Source: Oscillospiraceae bacterium (lineage in GTDB: Bacteria; Bacillota; Clostridia; Oscillospirales; Acutalibacteraceae). From it: 37,936 nt of DNA. Numbering within the stretch: position 1 is the stretch's first letter; every line of letters starts with the position of its first letter. The stretch is from positions 1-37,936 of the forward strand of contig CADAER010000009.1 in NCBI GenBank assembly GCA_902787025.1, read 5' to 3'. This document shows, in pieces, positions 31,580 through 37,936 of this stretch. Below the pieces are notes generated by a model. That model was not told where the DNA came from. It saw only the letters and a list, made by a program, of their open reading frames with translations, and searched no databases. The position numbers were made by a program, and so were the translations under genes.

Positions 31580-31608
31580 ATTATATCATCTTTAAAATGA
31601 AATCTCAA
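31580..31608 (-). promoter_or_regulatory. Promoter of the aldolase-kinase operon
   Basis: On the minus strand TTGAGA (31603-31608), 17-base spacer, TATAAT (31580-31585). It overlaps the region just past the uvrC stop. Confidence 0.8.
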
Positions 31609-31622
31609 CATAAAAAGATGTT

Positions 31623-33473
31623 TTATTTATCGCTGTTTTCGAACGCTTCTTTCACCGCCTGCGCGGATTTGAGACTCATACCCTTTACGGCCGCAAGTTC
31701 CTCAACGCTCGCCTGTGAAATAGCCTTCATCGTCTTGAATTTTTTAAGAAGTTCGTCCGCTCTCGCCTTTCCGATACCGTCAATGGAAAGCAGAGCGGAA
31801 TTGAGCGATGATTTCTTGTGCTTTGTGCGGTGATATTCAACCGAGTAGCGGTGGACCTCCTCCTGTATGGATGAAACAAGAGTGAACGCCGCGCGTTTTG
31901 ATGTCAGCGATATCTCCTCTCCGCTGCCCGTAATCGCCCTCGTGCGGTGATGGCTGTCTTTTACCATACCGAAAAGGGGAATGTCAAGCCCGTATTTTTC
32001 AAGCACGGGCCGCACCGCGTTAACCTGCCCCATTCCGCCGTCAAGCAGAATCAGGTCGGGCAGTCTTCCGAAGCCCTCGCCCGTTTCTTTTTCTTCGAAA
32101 TATCTTGAAATTCTGCGGTCGAGCACCTCTGCCATAGAAGCGTAATCGTCCTGCCCCGAAAAGCCCTTTATCGCGAATCTGCGGTAGGATTTTTTGTAAG
32201 GCACTCCCGAACGGAAAACCACCATACCGGCAACATTGTCGCTGCCCGCAGTATGTGAAATATCGTATGCCTCAATGAATTCGGGCGGAACCTTCATACC
32301 GAGCATTGTCGCAAGTTCGTCGAGAGCAGCCGTGGATTTACCCGTTTTGCCGAGATAAAGCCCAAGTTTCTGCGCGGCGTTCGAGCGGCACATTTCAACA
32401 ATCTCGTGCTGTTCGCCCTTCTGCGGAATTGTAATGCTTACCTTTCTGCCTCTTTTTGAGGTCAGCCACTCTTCGATTAACTCCGCGTTTGCCGTTTCGC
32501 CGTCAAGAGTAACACGCGAGGGTATGTTGTCCCGCATTGTGTAGTAGTCTCTCAGCAGTTCGTATCTTGCGGAAGCAAGATCCTCGGGCATATCAATAAT
32601 GAAGTATTCACTGTCAAACAGTCTTCCTTCCGAAAAACGAAGAACAGACAGGCAGGCCTTCGAATTTTCACCGCCGTCCGTCGCCCCGACTATGGCGAAA
32701 ACATCCTGTTCCCGCACTGTGTTTGAAACAACCTTCTGCTTTTCGCCGACTTTTTTGATGGCGTTTATCCTGTCCCGCAGTTTCGCAGCTTTTTCAAATT
32801 CAAGGTTTTCGGAAGCTTCCAGCATCTTCGCCGTCAGTTCCTCAACAAATTCATCTCCGCCGTTTGTGATGTATTTGATTGCGCTCTCAACCGCCTCGTT
32901 GTGCGCCTGCTTTGTCGTCTTGCCCGCGCAGGGAGCGGAACACTGCTTGATAAAAAAGTTCAGGCAGGGGCGCGATGTTTTGCAATCACGCGGGAACTGT
33001 TTGTTGCACTGCGGCAGACGGAAAATCTTCTTTGCCTCGTCAACCGCGTTTGTTACCGCGAAACCGCTTGTATAAGGTCCGAGATAGCGCGAACCGTCAT
33101 CAACCTTCTGCTTTACTGCGTAAATGTTTTTCCATTCGCCCTGCGTGATTTTTATGTAGTGATAACCTTTATCGTCTTTGAGGAGAATATTGTATTTCGG
33201 TGTGTGCTGCTTGATAAGACTGCACTCCAGCACAAGCGCTTCAAACTCGCTGTCGGTCAGAATATAGTCAAACGAGTCAACATTTTCAACCATTTTACGC
33301 ACTTTAAGAGTGTGATTGTTCTGCGAGCCGAAATACTGGCTTACCCTGTTTTTGAGAGCCTTCGCCTTGCCGATATATATGATTTTGCCTGTCTTGTCTT
33401 TCATAATATATACGCCGGGCGTCAGCGGCAGACTCATCGCTTTTTTACGAAGTTCACCGAGTTTGTCGTTCAT
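31623..33473 (-). CDS. uvrC: Excinuclease ABC subunit C
   Basis: 616 residues, normal for UvrC. Nucleotide-excision-repair endonuclease that makes both cuts around a DNA lesion after UvrA/UvrB loading. GIY-YIG domain about 13-95 (TPGVYIMKDKTGKIIYIGKA), Cys-rich linker (PQCNKQFPRDCKTSRPC), UVR motif about 200-235 (ENLEFEKAAKLRDRINAIKK) for UvrB binding, RNase-H-like C-terminal nuclease (EAYDISHTAGSDNVAGMVVF, LILLDGGMGQVNAVRPVL) and a helix-hairpin-helix near the end (LSIDGIGKARADELLKKF). The start follows AGGAGG. It is about 130 bases from HPr with a terminator between them; I found no convincing promoter of its own. Confidence 0.98.
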   Translation of the reverse strand: MNDKLGELRKKAMSLPLTPGVYIMKDKTGKIIYIGKAKALKNRVSQYFGSQNNHTLKVRKMVENVDSFDYILTDSEFEALVLECSLIKQHTPKYNILLKDDKGYHYIKITQGEWKNIYAVKQKVDDGSRYLGPYTSGFAVTNAVDEAKKIFRLPQCNKQFPRDCKTSRPCLNFFIKQCSAPCAGKTTKQAHNEAVESAIKYITNGGDEFVEELTAKMLEASENLEFEKAAKLRDRINAIKKVGEKQKVVSNTVREQDVFAIVGATDGGENSKACLSVLRFSEGRLFDSEYFIIDMPEDLASARYELLRDYYTMRDNIPSRVTLDGETANAELIEEWLTSKRGRKVSITIPQKGEQHEIVEMCRSNAAQKLGLYLGKTGKSTAALDELATMLGMKVPPEFIEAYDISHTAGSDNVAGMVVFRSGVPYKKSYRRFAIKGFSGQDDYASMAEVLDRRISRYFEEKETGEGFGRLPDLILLDGGMGQVNAVRPVLEKYGLDIPLFGMVKDSHHRTRAITGSGEEISLTSKRAAFTLVSSIQEEVHRYSVEYHRTKHKKSSLNSALLSIDGIGKARADELLKKFKTMKAISQASVEELAAVKGMSLKSAQAVKEAFENSDK

Positions 33474-33522
33474 TTTATTCTCCTCCTTTCAAAGATTTAA
33501 GACGAGCATTTTCACGAAATAT

Positions 33523-33556
33523 GACGGAAAATAAGCTCGCAGGACGTGCGCCTGAA
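33523..33556 (+). repeat. Dispersed repeat, copy B
   Basis: GACGGAAAATAAGC plus a CAGGA...GCGCCTGA tail shared with 5046-5080. In this copy the flanks pair (GAGCATTTTC against GGAAAATAAGCTC, 33504-33538). It lies in the uvrC leader. Confidence 0.4.
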
Positions 33557-33571
33557 CAGAGAGTTATTGAC

Positions 33572-33605
33572 AATAATAAAAAATCAGGCGACATAATGCC
33601 GCCTG
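33572..33605 (-). terminator. Terminator of the HPr gene
   Basis: On the minus strand stem CAGGCG/CGCCTG (33585-33605) followed by ATTTTTTATTATT. Confidence 0.85.
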
Positions 33606-33621
33606 TGCGTTTTGATATGAC

Positions 33622-33885
33622 TTAATCTGCGAAGCCGGATTCAACGAGTTTTACAAGTTCTTCAACAGCTTCTTCTTCATCTGCTCCGTTTGCGGCAATT
33701 CTGATTTCGGTGCCGCCTACTATACCGAGTGAAAGAACGCCGAGAAGGCTCTTAGCGTTGACCTTGCGTTCGTCCTTGTCTATCCAGATCTGTGATTTGA
33801 ATTCGTTGGCTTTCTGAATAAAAAATGTTGCGGGGCGTGCGTGAAGGCCGACTTGATTTTGAACGGTAACATCCTTAACGAACAT
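33622..33885 (-). CDS. ptsH: HPr-family phosphocarrier protein
   Basis: 87 residues. His15 in VGLHARPA is the phosphorelay site that passes phosphate from Enzyme I to sugar-specific EIIA; Ser46 in AKSLLGVLSLGI is the HPr-kinase site that controls catabolite repression through CcpA in Firmicutes. Both are present, so it looks like a true HPr rather than Crh, which lacks His15. It is monocistronic, without ptsI nearby, which is common in Clostridia. The start follows AGGAGG, and a strong promoter lies at 33930-33957. It may receive signals from the sugar systems elsewhere in the window through catabolite repression. Confidence 0.95.
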   Translation of the reverse strand: MFVKDVTVQNQVGLHARPATFFIQKANEFKSQIWIDKDERKVNAKSLLGVLSLGIVGGTEIRIAANGADEEEAVEELVKLVESGFAD

Positions 33886-33929
33886 TGTCGCAAACCTCCT
33901 GTCTTTTATACATAATATTTTACAATGAG

Positions 33930-33957
33930 ATTATAGCACAAAAAAACATTTCGTCAA
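33930..33957 (-). promoter_or_regulatory. HPr promoter
   Basis: On the minus strand TTGACG (33952-33957), 16-base spacer, TATAAT (33930-33935). Confidence 0.82.
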
Positions 33958-33962
33958 CGAAA

Positions 33963-33979
33963 TTGAAGGCGCTTTTCAA
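33963..33979. promoter_or_regulatory. cre-like palindrome upstream of HPr
   Basis: TTGAAGGCGCTTTTCAA resembles a CcpA cre site (TGAAANCGNTTTCA) with one extra central base. It is immediately upstream of the HPr -35. Confidence 0.3.
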
Positions 33980-34079
33980 AAATTCGGCTTGTATTCCAAA
34001 TACAGCATAAACGGACGGCGCGGAGTTGTGAATTTTGACAGTTTTTATGTAAACTTTTTATTACAAAGGCACATATTGT

Positions 34080-34108
34080 TTGACAAAATGAACGCCGTTG
34101 GATATAAT
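34080..34108 (+). promoter_or_regulatory. Promoter of the membrane protein/acyltransferase operon
   Basis: TTGACA (34080-34085), 17-base spacer, TATAAT (34103-34108): perfect consensus, about 120 bases before the start codon, so a long leader. Confidence 0.88.
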
Positions 34109-34230
34109 TATTAGGTATTATAATTATAGAGGGTCAGTATTAAATGCGGTCGTAAATTCTTGTTTTTTACGGTGCGGAACCGTGTTGTTTTGATACTCAT
34201 AAAAAATGATTCCGGAACGGAGATAAAAAG

Positions 34231-35043
34231 ATGAAAACCGTATTGGGCTTCATAGATGAAGCTTTCAGACAGATACCCGAAACAGACAGTGCATACAAAT
34301 TCAAAATGCAGCTTGTCAGTGAGGTCACCGAAAGGGCAAACGAACTCACTCACCGCGGTATCAAAGACGAAAAGGTCATTGAGGACCTTATCATAAGCGA
34401 ACATCCCGATATAAAGGGAGAATTTGAAAACGTTCTTCGCGAAGAAAAGCGCGAGAAAAGGCGCAAACATTTTGTCGCTCTCAACTCTCTCGGCACAATT
34501 ATTTTCTGCCTTGTTGTTCTTATTGTGTTTTTTATCCACCTGTTTAAAGTTGACAACGGCCTTTCGTGGATTATCCTTGTTGCGGGCGCATCGGTAATTT
34601 CGGCTTATTACACATTCCTCGGATGCAGAAGGTTTATAAAAAAACGCGAAATCATCTTCCATATCACGACAAGACTTCAGCTCGCGTTTACGATTATGCT
34701 CGCCTTCGCGCTGGCATTCTTCATTATGCTGTTCAAGTTCAACATAATTCACAGCTGGGTTATGTTCCCGGCGGGCGCGATAGCGGTTCTTGTCTGCGAC
34801 GGCCTTTTCGCGCACTTCTCGCATCAGAGATTCGCCGTGTTTATGTATCTCGCTTACATCCCGCTTGCCGCCGCGATTCTCTGTGTTATTCTCGCGGTAA
34901 CCGGCGCTGTTTCGTGGCAGACCGGCTGGTTGCTTATTCCTCTTGCTCTTATTGCCGACGCCGTAATCATTGCGATAAGGCTTATAATCGGCAAAAAAGA
35001 TAATGAAGAAGTGGAGGAGGACAGTGTATGGAACGCAGATTAA
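34231..35043 (+). CDS. Multi-pass membrane protein with helical N-terminal domain
   Basis: 270 residues. The first about 85 residues are soluble and helical (FIDEAFRQIPETDSAYKFKM, LVSEVTERANELTHRGIKDE, EDLIISEHPDI), similar in style to the permease-prefix/DUF1700-type domains of Firmicutes. About six membrane helices follow (93-113, 119-138, 148-173, 177-196, 202-222, 226-250) and the end is acidic (KKDNEEVEEDS). I do not recognise the family. The ribosome site is CGGAG. It overlaps the acyltransferase gene by 16 bases, so the two products are probably made in fixed ratio and may act together at the membrane. Confidence 0.8.
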   Translation: MKTVLGFIDEAFRQIPETDSAYKFKMQLVSEVTERANELTHRGIKDEKVIEDLIISEHPDIKGEFENVLREEKREKRRKHFVALNSLGTIIFCLVVLIVFFIHLFKVDNGLSWIILVAGASVISAYYTFLGCRRFIKKREIIFHITTRLQLAFTIMLAFALAFFIMLFKFNIIHSWVMFPAGAIAVLVCDGLFAHFSHQRFAVFMYLAYIPLAAAILCVILAVTGAVSWQTGWLLIPLALIADAVIIAIRLIIGKKDNEEVEEDSVWNAD

Positions 35044-36332
35044 AAGCCGAACTGTGGGACAAGATGCACTATCTTTTCCGCGATTACAACGACCGTATGG
35101 TTCATGTCGAACTTCATTACGATTTTGAAATCAACATCGACGCCTTCAAAACAGTGCTGGCGTGCTTCTTCGAAAAAGCTCCCGTCTTTCATTCGAGCTT
35201 TACCGACAACCACATTTCACCCTATTGGGTTGTCAAAGATTACAACATTGACGATGTTGTAGAAGTAAACGATATCGAGGAAGAAGACCTTGACCACAAA
35301 ATCAACGCTTTTCTCTGTCAGTGTCTCCCTCCCGAAAGCGATTTGCAGATGAAAGTACTGATTCTGCGTCATTCCGGCAAAACAACCGTCTGTATGATTG
35401 AAAACCATATGTGTATGGACGGCGGCGATTTCAAAAGCTTTCTCAAAACATTCTGCAAAAACTACAACGATTATGTTGAAAAGGGCATAAGCCCGCTTGA
35501 TTTGCGTACGGGCTCCCGCTCTTATAAATCCGTCTATAAAGATTTAAGCAAAACCGACAGCAAAGCGGCTCAGAATCTTTATAAAAATCTTTCCGTAAAA
35601 GACAAATACGCCCACAAGTTCCCTTTTAAAGAGAGCAGCGATGAGGATTATTCGTTCATAGCCCGCCGCAGAATAAGCGCCGAAAAATTCCCGATGATAA
35701 AAGCGGCAGGCAAAAAAAGAGGCGCGACAATAAACGATATGCTCACGGCGGCGTATTTTTACAGCCTTTATGAGCTGGCCGGTTTCAATCCCGATGAACC
35801 GACCACGATATCCTGTGCCATTGACCTTCGCCGTCATATGAAGGATGTCAGCGTCACGGGCTACACAAACCAGACCTCGTGGATGCAGTGCAGAGTCCCC
35901 GAACTCGGCAGAGATATTTTCGAAACATTGCAGTATGTGGTCAGAAGTTCCAATATGTTCAAACAGGATAAATTTATGGGACTTTACGGCCTGCCTCTGC
36001 TTTCGCTCGGTTACAGAATTATGCCTCACGCCGCGTCTGAGGAAATAATCAAAATAGGCTACTCGAATCCTCTTCTCGCCATGAGCAATATAGGCATACT
36101 CGAAGTGGATAAACTCGCTCTTGAAGGTCACGAGCCGACAGACGGCTTTATGAGCGGAGCGGTCAAATACAAGCCTTTCGTTCTGCTTTCCGCAACATCC
36201 ATGAGAAATGAAATGACTCTTTCAATGTGCGTGAGAGGCAGTGACGAAGACAAGCAGATTGTCAGCCGCTTCTTCGACCTTATGGAGAAAAACATCGACC
36301 TGCTTATCGCGGATGAGATGAAAACGGATTAA
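35028..36332 (+). CDS. Condensation-fold (CoA-dependent) acyltransferase-like protein
   Basis: 434 residues. The catalytic motif HxxxDG appears as NHMCMDGGD (His127, Asp131), at the position usual for non-ribosomal peptide condensation domains, wax-ester synthases and PapA/alcohol acyltransferases. Support comes from the N-terminal strand pattern (MVHVELHYDFEINIDAFKTV) and a later region GATINDMLTAAYFYSLYELA, similar to the family helix before the second half. There are no carrier-protein or adenylation domains nearby, so a free-standing acyltransferase is likelier than peptide synthesis. The start follows GGAGGAGG. Its overlap with a membrane protein suggests acylation of a lipid or envelope glycoconjugate. 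Confidence 0.82.
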   Translation: MERRLKAELWDKMHYLFRDYNDRMVHVELHYDFEINIDAFKTVLACFFEKAPVFHSSFTDNHISPYWVVKDYNIDDVVEVNDIEEEDLDHKINAFLCQCLPPESDLQMKVLILRHSGKTTVCMIENHMCMDGGDFKSFLKTFCKNYNDYVEKGISPLDLRTGSRSYKSVYKDLSKTDSKAAQNLYKNLSVKDKYAHKFPFKESSDEDYSFIARRRISAEKFPMIKAAGKKRGATINDMLTAAYFYSLYELAGFNPDEPTTISCAIDLRRHMKDVSVTGYTNQTSWMQCRVPELGRDIFETLQYVVRSSNMFKQDKFMGLYGLPLLSLGYRIMPHAASEEIIKIGYSNPLLAMSNIGILEVDKLALEGHEPTDGFMSGAVKYKPFVLLSATSMRNEMTLSMCVRGSDEDKQIVSRFFDLMEKNIDLLIADEMKTD

Positions 36333-36378
36333 TTCCGTTTTATATATATTTCAACAAAATATACAGAGGGGTGTTCCA

Positions 36379-37936
36379 ATGAAAAACAAAAAGAATCTGA
36401 TTGTCAACATAGCCATAGCAGTTTTTATGGCGGCGTTTGCGGTCATCTGCTGGCGTACGGGCTCGATTAAATCTCCCGTCGGCACGCTCTGGTCGCTCTT
36501 CCCGCCCGTAGTTGCCATCTGCCTGGCTCTTATCACAAAGGAAGTTTATTCCTCGCTGTTCGTAGGCATTGTCGCAGGCGGTATCCTTTCGGCAGGCTTC
36601 TCGCCGAGAGTTTCCGTTGACAATATCGTAAACGACGGCTTTATCAGCGCCGTTTCCGACCAGGCGGGCGTATTCATCTTCCTTGTAATACTCGGTGTTA
36701 TAGTAGCCCTCATCAATAAAACCGGCGCTTCCGCGGCATTCGGTTCCTGGGCGGTGAAACACATCAAATCAAAAGTCGGCGCGGCTCTTGCCACCTTCTT
36801 TTTCGGCGTTCTGATTTTTATCGACGACTATTTCAACTGCCTCACCGTCGGCGCCGTTATGCGTCCCGTTACCGACAAAACAAAAATGTCAAGAGCGAAA
36901 CTCGCTTATATCATCGACGCCACAGCCGCTCCCGTATGTATGATAGCGCCCATTTCATCATGGGCAGCCGCCGTTTCATCATACGCTCCCGAGGGTGTCA
37001 GCGGTATCACTCTTTTCTGCAGAGCGATTCCCTACAACTTCTACTCGCTCCTTACATTTGTTTTCATTATCACTCTTTCCGTGATGAAATTTGATTACGG
37101 TCCGATGAGACTTCACGAAAGAAACGCACTCAAAGGCGACCTCTTCACAACGGGCGCAACACAGAGCGAGGAAGAAGCGCCCGCGACTTCACGCGGAAAA
37201 GTAATCGACCTCATCGTTCCCATAGTCGTTCTTATCGGCGTATGTATTTTCGCTCTTGTTTACAACGGCGGAATCCTTGACGGGGCGGGCTTTATCACCG
37301 CTTTCTCGGACACCGACGCCACCGTAGGTCTTCCCTGGGGCGGACTTATCACTCTCGTGTTCACTATTATCTATTACGCCTGCCGCAGGGTAGTGAGCTT
37401 CAAAGAAGCAATGGAATGCATCCCCAAGGGCTTTATCGCCATGGTTCCCGCGATTCTCATCCTTACAATGGCTTCAACTCTTAAAAATCTTACCGGACTT
37501 CTTGATTCAAGCACATTTGTCAAAGGCGCGCTTGACTCCGCTTCCGGTCTCGATAAATTCCTTCCCGCGATAATCTTCCTTGTTGCAGTCGCCATCAGCT
37601 TTGCGTCAGGCACATCCTGGGGAACATTCGGTATTCTCATTCCCATCGTTACCGTCATATTCCCGGTTGAAAATATCCTTGGCATTATCTCAATGTCAGC
37701 CTGCCTTGCGGGTTCCGTATGCGGCGACCACTGCTCGCCCATTTCCGATACAACAATTATGTCCTCGGCAGGCGCGCAGTGCAACCACATAAACCATGTC
37801 GCGACTCAGATGCCTTACGCTCTGACAGTTGCAGCCGTGTCGTTCGTAACTTACATTATCGCAGGCTTTACACAGAAGATTTTCATCGCGCTTCCCTGCG
37901 GTATTATCGCCACGGTTCTTACTCTTGTGCTGATTA
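36379..37936 (+). CDS. NhaC-family Na+/H+ antiporter, 3' end missing
   Basis: At least 519 residues are visible, with no stop before the window ends. About twelve hydrophobic helices; the NhaC/antiporter signature lies around FIDDYFNCLTVGAVMRPVTD, followed by IIDATAAPVCMIAPISSWAA, and later FASGTSWGTFGILIPIV and CLAGSVCGDHCSPISDTTIM. The family exchanges Na+ for H+ or, in some members, organic acids such as malate and lactate. ATG 36379 lies 7 bases after GAGGGG. It begins 46 bases after the acyltransferase stop and could be transcribed with it. The transported ion pair is not certain. Confidence 0.93.
   Translation, partial: MKNKKNLIVNIAIAVFMAAFAVICWRTGSIKSPVGTLWSLFPPVVAICLALITKEVYSSLFVGIVAGGILSAGFSPRVSVDNIVNDGFISAVSDQAGVFIFLVILGVIVALINKTGASAAFGSWAVKHIKSKVGAALATFFFGVLIFIDDYFNCLTVGAVMRPVTDKTKMSRAKLAYIIDATAAPVCMIAPISSWAAAVSSYAPEGVSGITLFCRAIPYNFYSLLTFVFIITLSVMKFDYGPMRLHERNALKGDLFTTGATQSEEEAPATSRGKVIDLIVPIVVLIGVCIFALVYNGGILDGAGFITAFSDTDATVGLPWGGLITLVFTIIYYACRRVVSFKEAMECIPKGFIAMVPAILILTMASTLKNLTGLLDSSTFVKGALDSASGLDKFLPAIIFLVAVAISFASGTSWGTFGILIPIVTVIFPVENILGIISMSACLAGSVCGDHCSPISDTTIMSSAGAQCNHINHVATQMPYALTVAAVSFVTYIIAGFTQKIFIALPCGIIATVLTLVLI

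Larger units (their letters stand above)
33886..34230. other. Divergent intergenic region between HPr and the membrane protein
   Basis: It holds the HPr promoter, a cre-like palindrome (33963-33979), an inverted repeat TGTATT-CCA-AATACA (33990-34004), the plus-strand promoter (34080-34108) and a leader of about 115 bases with small G/C hairpins (CGGAACCG, TTCCGGAA). No gene seen. Confidence 0.6.

Noticed and set aside
33521-33625. Short frame starting MTENKLAGRAPEQ in the uvrC leader
   Set aside because: No ribosome site, it overlaps the HPr terminator, and copy A of the repeat does not keep the frame open in the same way; better viewed as a DNA or RNA repeat.
33990-34004. Inverted repeat TGTATT-CCA-AATACA
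   Set aside because: Short, a single copy, not positioned against either promoter; noted only in the intergenic entry.
34110-34230. Possible riboswitch in the 115-base leader
   Set aside because: Only small weak hairpins, no known riboswitch core, and no terminator or sequestered ribosome site.
35028-36332. Non-ribosomal peptide synthetase cluster
   Set aside because: Only a stand-alone condensation-fold protein; no adenylation, carrier or thioesterase domain within the window.
1-37936. CRISPR array, insertion sequences or prophage genes
   Set aside because: No regularly spaced repeats, no transposase, integrase or phage structural gene found on either strand.

Overview
The window looks like a chromosomal segment of a Clostridia bacterium (Firmicutes, most like gut Oscillospirales/Ruminococcaceae). 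The support is strong Shine-Dalgarno sites (AGGAGG-type), consensus TTGACA/TATAAT promoters, an HPr with both His15 and Ser46, a DivIVA-murD cell-envelope operon, DUF3798 and DUF4474 proteins, a DUF2975/Xre pair, and small bidirectional terminators. Nearly all of it is coding; the longest gene-free stretches carry tRNAs, promoters and terminators. Both ends cut through genes.

Layout. 1-2891 (-): a three-gene operon (small lipoprotein, GH2 glycoside hydrolase, DUF3798 lipoprotein). 2981-3163 (-): a 60-residue hydrophobic peptide. 3310-4988 (+): a TIM-barrel sugar isomerase/epimerase overlapping a PHP-type histidinol-phosphatase-like hydrolase. 5101-5372 (-): tRNA-Leu(TAA) with a perfect promoter and a distant, long-stemmed terminator. 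5427-6065 (+): RluA-type pseudouridine synthase. 6097-9687 (-): DivIVA-domain protein, signal-peptidase-I-like membrane protein, HAD hydrolase, murD. 9704-15185 (-): GH5 endoglycoceramidase-like enzyme, GPH transporter with a 258-residue cytoplasmic tail, secreted papain-family protease. 15233-21222 (+), divergent from it: GPH transporter, secreted DUF4838 protein, GH95-like enzyme. 21234-22312 (-): Xre regulator and DUF2975 membrane protein. 22381-24406 (+): second DUF4838 protein. 24577-26252 (+): AbrB-type regulator, ABC ATPase and permease behind a promoter overlapped by a 13-bp inverted repeat. 26328-27536 (+): secreted BIG2-DUF4474 protein. 27634-29632: tRNA-Arg(CCG), two unknown + strand genes, and a 37-bp copy of the 5' half of that tRNA, together resembling a small integrated islet. 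29665-31608 (-): iolC-like kinase and class II aldolase. 31623-33473 (-): uvrC. 33622-33957 (-): HPr. 34080-37936 (+): membrane protein, condensation-fold acyltransferase, and an NhaC-type antiporter running off the end.

How the genes work together. The centre (about 9.7-24.4 kb) is a carbohydrate-use region. Two divergent operons each pair a GPH-family sugar symporter with a glycosidase that lacks a signal peptide, so glycosides are probably imported and then cut inside the cell, while the DUF4838 proteins and the protease act outside. GH2/DUF3798, the isomerase/PHP pair and the iolC/aldolase pair add sugar metabolism on the flanks. Housekeeping genes (murD, uvrC, ptsH, tRNAs, rRNA/tRNA modification) lie between them.

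Most unusual features: the tRNA-bounded islet with four 11-bp-spaced operator-like repeats, two of which recur exactly at 3254-3270; a signal-peptidase-like protein that appears to have lost its catalytic residues; the transporter with a large charged tail; the acyltransferase/membrane-protein pair; and hydrophobic C-terminal tails shared by several otherwise unrelated exported proteins. I saw no CRISPR array, insertion sequence or transposase.
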